This document shows positions 1 through 5,896 of a stretch of 6,633 nt of DNA, in pieces (the first letter of the stretch is position 1; the number at the start of each line of letters is the position of its first letter). This DNA is from Ruminococcaceae bacterium UBA5423 (lineage in GTDB: Bacteria > Bacillota > Clostridia > Oscillospirales > Acutalibacteraceae): positions 3,739-10,371 of the forward strand of contig DHNF01000097.1 of assembly GCA_002409375.1 (NCBI GenBank). Reading direction: 5' to 3'. The notes beneath the pieces are model-generated. The model saw only the letters and a program-made list of their open reading frames with translations. It had not been told where the DNA came from and made no database searches. Position numbers and translations under genes: made by a program.

Positions 1-516
1 AAAGATGTCAGCGAATTCGATACACTTGAAGAGCTTAGGGCAGATTTGAAGTCTAAGCTCGAGCATGAAAGAGAGCATGCCGCCGAGGATGCCTTTGAAT
101 CAGATCTTATGGAACAGATTGTCGGCGGACTTAAGGCTGAAATACCTGATGTCATGTTTGAAAATCAAATTGATGACAACGTGCGCCAGTTTGAACAAAG
201 GCTGCGCTCACAGGGGCTCAGTATTGAATCTTATTTACAATATACCGGCAATGAAATGGAGGAATTCCGCAACAGCTTTCGTGATGCTGCAGAAAAAAGC
301 GTGAAAATGCGCCTTGCCCTGGAAAAAATTTCACAGATTGAAAACATTACACCGACAGATGAAGAGATTGAAGAAGAATTTAATAAGTTAGCAGAGCAAT
401 ATAAGATTGATATTGAACAAGTAAAGAATTTAATACCAAAACCCGACTTATCAAAAGATATGTCAATTTCAAAAACATTGCAGTTTATTAAAGACAATGC
501 GGTTGTGTCACAATAA
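1..516 (+). CDS. tig: Trigger factor, C-terminal part (5' end outside window)
   Basis: The reading frame is open from base 1 and ends at TAA 514-516, giving the last 171 residues of a protein whose family is usually about 430 long. Trigger factor is a ribosome-bound chaperone and peptidyl-prolyl isomerase that receives nascent chains at the 50S exit tunnel. The visible part begins DVSEFDTLEELRADLK, the family's typical start of the C-terminal chaperone domain, and continues as a charged, almost wholly helical sequence with the hallmark stretches VEN/FENQID-like 'MFENQIDDNVRQFEQRL' and 'TPTDEEIEEEFNKLAEQY'. It ends in a short amphipathic helix (ISKTLQFIKDNA), the usual terminus of the family. 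The ribosome-binding tail and isomerase domain lie upstream and cannot be checked. Its position directly before clpP-clpX is the standard Firmicute arrangement and supports the call. No frame disruption is seen. Confidence 0.95.
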   Translation, partial: KDVSEFDTLEELRADLKSKLEHEREHAAEDAFESDLMEQIVGGLKAEIPDVMFENQIDDNVRQFEQRLRSQGLSIESYLQYTGNEMEEFRNSFRDAAEKSVKMRLALEKISQIENITPTDEEIEEEFNKLAEQYKIDIEQVKNLIPKPDLSKDMSISKTLQFIKDNAVVSQ

Positions 517-584
517 GAACTCCACCCGCTACCGCTATCAAAGATTGCAAGCGGGCACTTGGGAACCTTGTTGTTTCACAATAA
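502..584 (+). repeat. 15-bp direct repeat pair at the end of tig
   Basis: GTTGTGTCACAATAA at 502-516 covers the last codons and stop of tig. GTTGTTTCACAATAA recurs at 570-584, with 14 of 15 bases identical and 68 bp between starts. The offset is not a multiple of three and the flanks do not match, so this is not an in-frame duplication of the gene end. It could be a trace of a small duplication or chance. Confidence 0.35.
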
Positions 585-608
585 AAAAATGCTTGAGCAG
601 GTAGTTTT

Positions 609-637
609 AAGGCAATAATACAAAGGCTTTGCTTTTT
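609..637 (+). terminator. Weak possible terminator after tig
   Basis: AAGGCAA (609-615) can pair with TTGCTTT (629-635) using one G-U pair, around a 13-base loop. The T-run 633-637 overlaps the 3' arm. The stem is short and AT-rich, so termination would be inefficient. A second inverted repeat, CCCGCT (525-530) with AGCGGG (550-555), has a 19-base loop and no T-run. There is no convincing strong terminator between tig and clpP, so some read-through is likely. Confidence 0.22.
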
Positions 638-656
638 ATGATTTTATAATTATAAT
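629..656 (+). promoter_or_regulatory. Probable clpP-clpX promoter
   Basis: The 20 bases before the clpP ribosome binding site carry three TATAAT hexamers (645-650, 651-656 and 656-661, the last overlapping by one base). The best sigma-A pairing is TTGCTT (629-634), a 16-base spacer and TATAAT (651-656); the -35 matches consensus at only three of six positions. The copy at 656-661 would place the start inside the ribosome binding site and is less likely to act. An alternative upstream promoter is TTGAGC (593-598) with AATAAT (614-619) at a short 15-base spacing. I see no CtsR tandem heptads and no CIRCE element in 517-677, so the heat-shock control known for clpP in other Firmicutes is not visible here. 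Confidence 0.45.
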
Positions 657-677
657 ATAATTGAAAGGTTGATTAGT

Positions 678-1268
678 ATGAGCAGTTTGGTTCCTTATGT
701 TATTGAACAAACAGGTCGTGGTGAGCGCAGTTACGACATTTTTTCTCGTTTGCTTAACGATCGTATAATTATGCTGTCAGATCAAGTTAATGATGCGACA
801 GCGTCGTTGATTGTTGCACAGTTAATTTATCTTGAAGGCCAAGACCCTGACAAGGACATTGATCTGTATATTAACAGCCCGGGGGGCTCGATCTCGGCCG
901 GCATGGCGATTTATGACACAATGCAGTTTATAAAATGTGATGTATCTACCATTTGCATCGGAATGGCTGCAAGCATGGGTTCTTTTTTGCTCGCAGCGGG
1001 CACAAAGGGTAAGCGCAAGGCATTGCCAAACAGTGAAATAATGATTCATCAGCCGTCGGGCGGTTCGCGCGGGCAGGCAAGCGACATTAAAATTCAGGCC
1101 GAGCATATTTTGTTTTTACGCGGACGCATGAATAAGATCATGTCCGAAATGACCGGACAGCCGATTGAAACAATTGAACGCGACACCGACAGGGATAATT
1201 TTATGACAGCCGAAGCTGCGAAAAATTACGGCATCATCGACCATATTATTACCAAACGCGGACAGTAA
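678..1268 (+). CDS. clpP: ATP-dependent Clp protease proteolytic subunit ClpP
   Basis: This encodes a 196-residue serine peptidase, the family's normal length. It assembles into a two-ring tetradecamer in the cytoplasm and degrades proteins fed to it by an AAA+ unfoldase, here surely the ClpX encoded next. The catalytic triad is complete: Ser99 in [11 protein letters not shown], His124 in [10 protein letters not shown] and Asp173 in DTDRDNFM. The oxyanion-loop glycines ([16 protein letters not shown], about 66-80) and the N-terminal axial segment ([23 protein letters not shown]) are also present. The ATG at 678 is chosen because GAAAGG (663-668) sits 9 bases upstream; an in-frame TTG at 669 abuts that site and would be too close. 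No propeptide is evident beyond the usual few residues. clpX starts 30 bases after the stop, so the two are almost certainly one transcript. ClpP proteins are very conserved and the call is secure. Confidence 0.98.
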   Translation: MSSLVPYVIEQTGRGERSYDIFSRLLNDRIIMLSDQVNDATASLIVAQLIYLEGQDPDKDIDLYINSPGGSISAGMAIYDTMQFIKCDVSTICIGMAASMGSFLLAAGTKGKRKALPNSEIMIHQPSGGSRGQASDIKIQAEHILFLRGRMNKIMSEMTGQPIETIERDTDRDNFMTAEAAKNYGIIDHIITKRGQ

Positions 1269-1298
1269 ACCAAATTTACAATCTAAGGAGAGCGGACA

Positions 1299-2606
1299 AT
1301 GCCCAAAAATGAGGACAACAGAGTTATAAGCTGTTCGTTCTGCGGAAAAAACCAGAATGAGGTACAACGGCTGATAGCCGGACAGGGTGTATATATATGT
1401 AACGAGTGCGTAGATCTTTGTCAGTCCATTCTTGAGGACGGAGATCTGCATGTCAAAAAGCGTGCGGCTGCAAGCACTGCACCTGTAACTTTGCCTACTC
1501 CCCGTGAAATCAAAGACGGTTTGGACGAGTATGTAATAGGACAGGAAGACGCCAAAATTGCATTGTCGGTCGCAGTTTACAACCATTATAAACGTATATA
1601 TTTTGGATATTCCTCTGATGTCGAAATGGGCAAAAGCAATGTACTGCTTTTAGGTCCCACCGGTGTCGGAAAAACTGTCCTTGCCCAAACATTGGCACGC
1701 GTTCTTGATGTGCCTTTTGCTATTACAGATGCGACAACATTAACCGAGGCGGGATATGTTGGAGAGGATGTTGAAAATATCCTGTTAAGGCTGATCCAAT
1801 CTGCCGATTATGACATTGAAAAAGCTGAAAAAGGCATAATATATATTGATGAAATCGATAAAATTGCACGCCGTAGTGAGAACCCTTCTATAACACGCGA
1901 TGTCAGCGGGGAGGGCGTTCAGCAGGCACTGCTGAAAATCATTGAGGGTACAGTTTCTAATGTCCCGCCGTCGGGCGGCCGCAAACACCCGCAGCAAGAG
2001 TTTATACAGATTGACACTTCAAATATACTTTTTATTTGCGGCGGCGCTTTTGACGGTATAAACAAAATTATTCAGCGACGCGTTGTATCCGGCTCACTCG
2101 GGTTTGGAAGTGAAGTACATTCAAACAAAGATTTAGAAAACAGCAAATTGCTAAAAAAGTTAGTGCAACAGGATTTAATAAAATTCGGTCTTATACCCGA
2201 GCTTGTTGGTCGTTTGCCTGTTCTTGCAACACTTGATACATTGGACGAGGACGCACTTGTAAAAATTATGACCGAACCTAAAAATGCATTAGTTAAGCAG
2301 TATGTGCAGCTTTTCACCCTTGACAATGTGGTTTTGGAGTTTACACCCGAAGCATTGCGAGCAGTGGCAAAAAAGACGATTGAGATTAACACCGGTGCCC
2401 GGGGACTGCGTTCTATTATGGAAGGACTTCTTACAAACTTGATGTTTGAAGTGCCCACCGACTATAAAATTGAGCGAGTTATAATAAATAAAAAATATGT
2501 TGAAGGAAAGGGTAAGCCGGAGCTTATCAGAAATCCTGACAAAAAGCCGAACAAACCGCGCATTCCTGCAAAAGGGCGTAGCGGCAGGCGGCAGGTAACG
2601 GCATAA
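1299..2606 (+). CDS. clpX: ClpX, ATP-dependent unfoldase of the Clp protease
   Basis: ClpX is the hexameric AAA+ unfoldase that recognises tagged or native substrates, such as ssrA-tagged chains, and threads them into ClpP. The 435 residues show the whole family plan. An N-terminal zinc-binding domain has Cys12, Cys15, Cys34 and Cys37 (CSFC...CNEC). Walker A is GPTGVGKT (119-126), the pore-1 loop GYVGE (152-156), and Walker B IIYIDEID (180-187). The RKH pore loop is at 228-230, the arginine finger in ELVGRLP is Arg305, and sensor 2 is GARGLRS (366-372). The ClpP-docking tripeptide is LGF (267-269), a conservative variant of the common IGF. The last 30 or so residues form a Lys/Arg/Pro-rich tail that looks disordered. 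ATG 1299 is preceded by AAGGAG (1285-1290) at 8 bases, the strongest ribosome binding site in the window. A terminator follows at 2664-2720. Confidence 0.98.
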   Translation: MPKNEDNRVISCSFCGKNQNEVQRLIAGQGVYICNECVDLCQSILEDGDLHVKKRAAASTAPVTLPTPREIKDGLDEYVIGQEDAKIALSVAVYNHYKRIYFGYSSDVEMGKSNVLLLGPTGVGKTVLAQTLARVLDVPFAITDATTLTEAGYVGEDVENILLRLIQSADYDIEKAEKGIIYIDEIDKIARRSENPSITRDVSGEGVQQALLKIIEGTVSNVPPSGGRKHPQQEFIQIDTSNILFICGGAFDGINKIIQRRVVSGSLGFGSEVHSNKDLENSKLLKKLVQQDLIKFGLIPELVGRLPVLATLDTLDEDALVKIMTEPKNALVKQYVQLFTLDNVVLEFTPEALRAVAKKTIEINTGARGLRSIMEGLLTNLMFEVPTDYKIERVIINKKYVEGKGKPELIRNPDKKPNKPRIPAKGRSGRRQVTA

Positions 2607-2621
2607 GTTTTTTAATAATAT

Positions 2622-2649
2622 CCGACAAATATTTAATGATATATGTCGG
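2622..2649 (+). other. Stem-loop just after clpX
   Basis: CCGACA (2622-2627) pairs with TGTCGG (2644-2649). After one mismatch, ATAT (2629-2632) pairs with ATAT (2639-2642), leaving a six-base loop. There is no T-run after it, so it is not a classical terminator. A 3' end stabiliser for clpPX mRNA is possible, but nothing in the sequence proves a role. Confidence 0.4.
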
Positions 2650-2663
2650 CAAACAACATTATA

Positions 2664-2720
2664 GGGTCAGATGTATAAATGCTGGGCATGGCGCACGGTA
2701 TTTGGCGTTTGACCCTTTTT
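2664..2720 (+). terminator. Rho-independent terminator of clpP-clpX
   Basis: GGGTCAGATGT (2664-2674) pairs with GCGTTTGACCC (2705-2715), 11 pairs with three G-U. After a small internal bulge (AT against G), AAATGCTG (2677-2684) pairs with CGGTATTT (2696-2703), eight pairs with two G-U, closing an 11-base loop. TTTTT (2716-2720) follows the outer GGG/CCC arm directly. The G-U pairs work only in RNA from the + strand, and the T-run is on the + strand, so it acts on transcripts leaving clpX. It is unusually long for a terminator, about 19 pairs. It implies that lon needs its own promoter or depends on read-through. Confidence 0.75.
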
Positions 2721-2736
2721 AAAACACAGCAGGCAT

Positions 2737-2760
2737 TATACTAATATCAGATATTAGTAT
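2737..2760 (+). promoter_or_regulatory. Palindromic operator-like site and possible -10 box before lon
   Basis: The arm ATACTAATATC (2738-2748) and its exact reverse complement GATATTAGTAT (2750-2760) flank a single central A, giving 11 perfect base pairs each side. The left arm overlaps TATACT (2737-2742), a five-of-six match to the -10 consensus. If this -10 is used, transcription would begin near the palindrome centre, the right place for a repressor. No good -35 lies 16-18 bases upstream; TTGACC (2709-2714) is 22 bases away and belongs to the terminator stem. The site ends two bases before the lon ribosome binding site, so a bound protein could block initiation. The regulator is unknown. 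Confidence 0.5.
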
Positions 2761-2778
2761 TAGAAAGGTCTGATCCAA

Positions 2779-5196
2779 ATGGAAATAAAAAAGAGAATAG
2801 CTCGCCTTGCGACACTGCCCTTGCTACCGTTGCGCGGACTCGTGGTTTTCCCGGGCATGGTGCTTCACTTTGATGTTGGACGCAAAAAGTCAATGCAGGC
2901 TCTTAATCAGGCAATGACAGCTGATCAGTTGATTTTTCTTGTAACACAGCGTGATTTGCGTGACGATGACCCGGGCGAGGATGGATTAAATAAAATCGGT
3001 GTTGTCGCAAAGATAAGACAGGTGCTGCGGCTTCCCGGTGACAGTGTGCGAGTTTTAGTTGAAGGATTATACAGGGCAAAGCTTTTGGAATTGGTAGACA
3101 GCCAAACTTGCACTATTGCGAGTGTTCGTGAATGTGTTTCAAGACGTGTTCCGGGTGATGTAAAGATACAGGCAATAATCCGTGAATGTCGAAAAAGTTT
3201 TGAAAACTACGCTGTCCTTGCCCCGCAATTGTCGCCTGATGTACTTATGGATGTGTTGTCTTCGGACGATATTGAACATCTTTGTGATTTTATAGCTTCA
3301 AATATTCAACTTGATCCCGCAAAGAAACAACTTCTTTTGGAAACTCTCGATCCGGAAAAACGAATCGAAAAGCTTATTGTTATACTTGAACAAGAAATCG
3401 CCATTCTTTCAATCGAACAGAGTATTCACGAACGAGTGCATCAACAAATCAATAAAAACCAAAAGGAGTTTTATTTAAGGGAACAACTTAAAGCAATCAG
3501 TGAGGAGCTTGGAGACAGTGACAATCCTCAAGACGAAGCCCAAAGCTACCGAAACCGCATTAAAAGGTTAAAACTTGAAGACGAAGCCGAGAAAAAACTA
3601 GTGAGTGAATGCGAAAAGCTTTCCCGTATGCCGGCCGGATCCCATGAAGCAACGGTAGTTCGCGGATTTCTTGATACCTGTCTGTCGTTGCCATGGAATA
3701 CATACACAAAAGACAAAACAAATTTAAAAGTGTCCCAAAGGGTACTCGAGCGCGACCACTATGGACTAAAAAAGGTAAAGCAAAGAATACTTGAAACGCT
3801 TGCAGTACGGCAGCTTGCACCAGATATAAAAGGACAAGTGCTATGTCTTGCCGGACCGCCGGGCGTTGGCAAAACTTCAATTGCAAAATCGATTGCCGCA
3901 GCTATGGGACGCAATTATGCAAGGGTATCTTTGGGGGGCATGCGAGACGAAGCCGATATACGCGGACATCGCCGTACCTATATTGGAGCAATGCCGGGAA
4001 GAATTATTAATGCGATAAAACATGCAGGTTCGTCCAATCCGGTTATTCTTCTTGATGAAATTGATAAAATAGGCAAGGATTTCAGGGGCAACCCGGCATC
4101 AGCTTTGCTTGAGGTGCTTGATAGTGAACAAAACCATGCTTTTCGTGACCATTATATTGAAATGCCATATGACCTATCCCGTGTGTTGTTTATCGCAACA
4201 GCAAATGATTTAGGCCAGATACCCAGACCTTTGCACGATCGTTTGGAAATTATTGAAATACCCAGTTACACAACCGAAGAAAAATTTCATATTGCAAAGG
4301 ACCACCTTATTAAGAAGCAGGTAAGACGTCACGGTTTAACGATGCGCCATCTGAAATTTACCGATGACGCAATTTACAGCATTATCGAAGGATACACGCG
4401 AGAATCGGGAGTACGTGCGCTTGAGCGTAGCATAATAACAATATGCCGTAAGTGTGCACGCCAGATTATCGGTGCCGAATTCAAGACAACCAAAGTAGCA
4501 CCAGACATGCTGGAGCAATACCTCGGACCGCGTAGGTATAAGGACGATGCTTTTCAAAAATGCAATGGCATAGGCATTGTAAACGGTCTTGCATGGACAT
4601 CGGTCGGTGGAGAAATGATGCAGATAGAAGTAGCTGTACTCGATGGAACCGGCAAAATTGAGCTTACCGGCTCTATGGGTGATGTCATGAAGGAATCGGC
4701 TCGCACTGCAATAAGCTATGTACGAAGCAGAACAAATGAATTTTTTATCGAACATGATTTTTATAAAACAAAAGATATTCATATACATGTCCCCGAGGGT
4801 GCTGTACCCAAAGATGGTCCATCGGCCGGTGTCACTATTGCAACAGCGATAATTTCAGCTTTGACCGGAATACCGGTATACGGCAACATTGCTATGACAG
4901 GCGAAATAACACTGCGCGGGCGTGTGATTCCCATTGGCGGATTGCGAGAAAAAACCATGGCGGCATACAGAAACAGCATAGAAAAGGTTATAATACCTGT
5001 TGGAAACCATGCTGATTTGTCTGAGCTTGACGATAATGTTCGTGAAAACATTAAATTCGTTACCGCAGACCATCTTGATACGGTGATACGCCATTCTTTG
5101 GTTTCTGCGCCGTTAGCTAAAGTGGAGAAAATGTCGAAAAACATACTTTTATCTCAAAAAACCGAAGATAGTGTGCACACATCTGTCACACAATAG
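2779..5196 (+). CDS. lon: ATP-dependent serine protease Lon (LonA type)
   Basis: Lon is a cytoplasmic homo-hexamer that unfolds and degrades damaged proteins and short-lived regulators, with ATPase and protease on one chain. The 805 residues are slightly longer than the usual 770-790. The N-terminal substrate-binding domain starts at LPLLPLRGLVVFPGM (about 13-27), followed by a long helical region with the hallmark EFYLREQLKAISEELGD (230-246). The AAA+ module has Walker A GPPGVGKT (359-366), Walker B VILLDEIDK (422-430) and the conserved SLGGMRDEADIRGHRRTYIG (384-403). The C-terminal protease domain has the Ser-Lys dyad: Ser682 in PKDGPSAG and Lys725 in GGLREKT, 43 residues apart as in characterised LonA enzymes. 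There is no membrane segment, which excludes LonB. ATG 2779 follows GAAAGG (2763-2768) at 10 bases. A terminator and a palindrome upstream suggest separate control from clpPX. The C-terminal 25 residues are polar and poorly conserved. Confidence 0.98.
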   Translation: MEIKKRIARLATLPLLPLRGLVVFPGMVLHFDVGRKKSMQALNQAMTADQLIFLVTQRDLRDDDPGEDGLNKIGVVAKIRQVLRLPGDSVRVLVEGLYRAKLLELVDSQTCTIASVRECVSRRVPGDVKIQAIIRECRKSFENYAVLAPQLSPDVLMDVLSSDDIEHLCDFIASNIQLDPAKKQLLLETLDPEKRIEKLIVILEQEIAILSIEQSIHERVHQQINKNQKEFYLREQLKAISEELGDSDNPQDEAQSYRNRIKRLKLEDEAEKKLVSECEKLSRMPAGSHEATVVRGFLDTCLSLPWNTYTKDKTNLKVSQRVLERDHYGLKKVKQRILETLAVRQLAPDIKGQVLCLAGPPGVGKTSIAKSIAAAMGRNYARVSLGGMRDEADIRGHRRTYIGAMPGRIINAIKHAGSSNPVILLDEIDKIGKDFRGNPASALLEVLDSEQNHAFRDHYIEMPYDLSRVLFIATANDLGQIPRPLHDRLEIIEIPSYTTEEKFHIAKDHLIKKQVRRHGLTMRHLKFTDDAIYSIIEGYTRESGVRALERSIITICRKCARQIIGAEFKTTKVAPDMLEQYLGPRRYKDDAFQKCNGIGIVNGLAWTSVGGEMMQIEVAVLDGTGKIELTGSMGDVMKESARTAISYVRSRTNEFFIEHDFYKTKDIHIHVPEGAVPKDGPSAGVTIATAIISALTGIPVYGNIAMTGEITLRGRVIPIGGLREKTMAAYRNSIEKVIIPVGNHADLSELDDNVRENIKFVTADHLDTVIRHSLVSAPLAKVEKMSKNILLSQKTEDSVHTSVTQ

Positions 5197-5215
5197 GACG
5201 GTCTTTCAACTAACC

Positions 5216-5255
5216 GTAGGGCCGGATGCCCCTCATCCCGCCGTTTTGCGGCTAC
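5216..5255 (+). repeat. Imperfect GC-rich palindromic element between lon and engB
   Basis: GGCCGGATG (5220-5228) pairs with CATCCCGCC (5234-5242) except for one C-C mismatch, around the loop CCCCT. Outside it, GTAG (5216-5219) is complementary to CTAC (5252-5255), and GCCG/CGGC around TTTTG offers an alternative small hairpin. An extra ACGGT/ACCGT pair lies at 5198-5202 and 5213-5217. No T-run follows, so it is not a normal terminator. It resembles, from memory only, a GTAGGGGCGGATG-type dispersed palindrome seen in gut clostridia, perhaps a decayed copy. The 95-bp gap has no recognisable promoter, so engB is probably transcribed through this structure from lon. Confidence 0.5.
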
Positions 5256-5291
5256 AAATAGACTTGAATAATAACGAAAGGGGAGAGGCGA

Positions 5292-5879
5292 TTGAAAATT
5301 GAAACCGCGATATTTGAAATGTCGGCCGGACTTGCCTCTCAATTTCCACCGTCAACACTTCCTGAAATTGTTTTTTCTGGTCGCTCAAATGTCGGTAAAT
5401 CTTCACTTATAAACAAGCTTATCAATCGCAAATCCTTGGCACGCACCAGTTCTGTTCCCGGCAAAACCGCAACTATTAATTTTTACCGCATTGATACAAT
5501 GCGTCTTATAGATTTGCCGGGCTACGGATACGCCAAGGTCCCTCAAGGCGAAAAGCAGCGATGGGCAGACCTTATTCAAGGTTATTTTGAAGCTGATAGA
5601 GACATTCGACTTGTGGTTCAGCTTGTCGATATGCGACATCCTCCAACTGCTCAGGATTTTCAAATGATTGACTTTATGACCTACAACCAAATTCCATTTG
5701 TAATTGCACTCGCAAAGGCGGACAAGCTTAAACCAAACGAGCGCGAACAAAGATTAAAAGCAATCTGTACCGAATTGCATGAATTTATTGGTGTAAAGGT
5801 TATCGCCTTTTCAATAAAGAGTGGCGAGGGGGTAGAGGAACTGAGGAATATCTTGGACAGTGTTGTGCAGACAGATTAG
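5292..5879 (+). CDS. engB: Ribosome biogenesis GTPase EngB/YsxC (YihA)
   Basis: EngB is an essential P-loop GTPase of the TrmE-Era-EngA-EngB group that acts late in 50S subunit assembly. The 195 residues, a normal length, form one G domain. G1 is GRSNVGKSS (30-38). The switch-I segment is RTSSVPGKTATINFY (51-65), with the family signature PGKT. G3 is DLPGYGYAKVP (74-84). G4 is AKADK (141-145), where most members have TKADK. G5 is FSIKSGEG (173-180), where FSS is usual. The TTG at 5292 is taken as start because GGGGAG (5280-5285) lies 6 bases upstream and the product then starts MKIETAIFEMSA, aligning with family N-termini; the next in-frame ATG (5319) would lose nine residues. It follows lon as in Bacillus subtilis. 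lysA begins 17 bases after its stop, implying joint transcription. Confidence 0.96.
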   Translation: MKIETAIFEMSAGLASQFPPSTLPEIVFSGRSNVGKSSLINKLINRKSLARTSSVPGKTATINFYRIDTMRLIDLPGYGYAKVPQGEKQRWADLIQGYFEADRDIRLVVQLVDMRHPPTAQDFQMIDFMTYNQIPFVIALAKADKLKPNEREQRLKAICTELHEFIGVKVIAFSIKSGEGVEELRNILDSVVQTD

Positions 5880-5896
5880 TTTAAAGGGTGATTACA

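Noticed and set aside
525..555. CCCGCT/AGCGGG inverted repeat as a tig terminator
   Set aside because: The six-base stem has a 19-base loop and no following T-run, so termination is unsupported.
669..677. Upstream TTG start for clpP
   Set aside because: It directly abuts GAAAGG with no spacer, while the ATG at 678 has a 9-base spacing and gives the normal ClpP N-terminus.
1116..1586. 156-codon reverse-strand open frame across the clpP-clpX junction
   Set aside because: It lies antisense to two strongly conserved genes, has no recognisable domain and is a composition shadow.
2708..2714. TTTGACC, the reverse complement of one CtsR heptad (GGTCAAA), before lon
   Set aside because: The second heptad at the required 3-base spacing (TTTAAAA) matches only four of seven bases, and the motif is fully explained as the 3' arm of the terminator stem.
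2742..2756. Possible CodY box in the lon palindrome
   Set aside because: Only 9 of 15 positions match AATTTTCWGAAAATT; the palindrome is longer and better explained as a site for another, unknown factor.
4336..4788. 150-codon reverse-strand open frame inside lon
   Set aside because: It is antisense to the conserved Lon AAA+/protease region; the Cys/Tyr/Phe-rich product is typical of a shadow frame.
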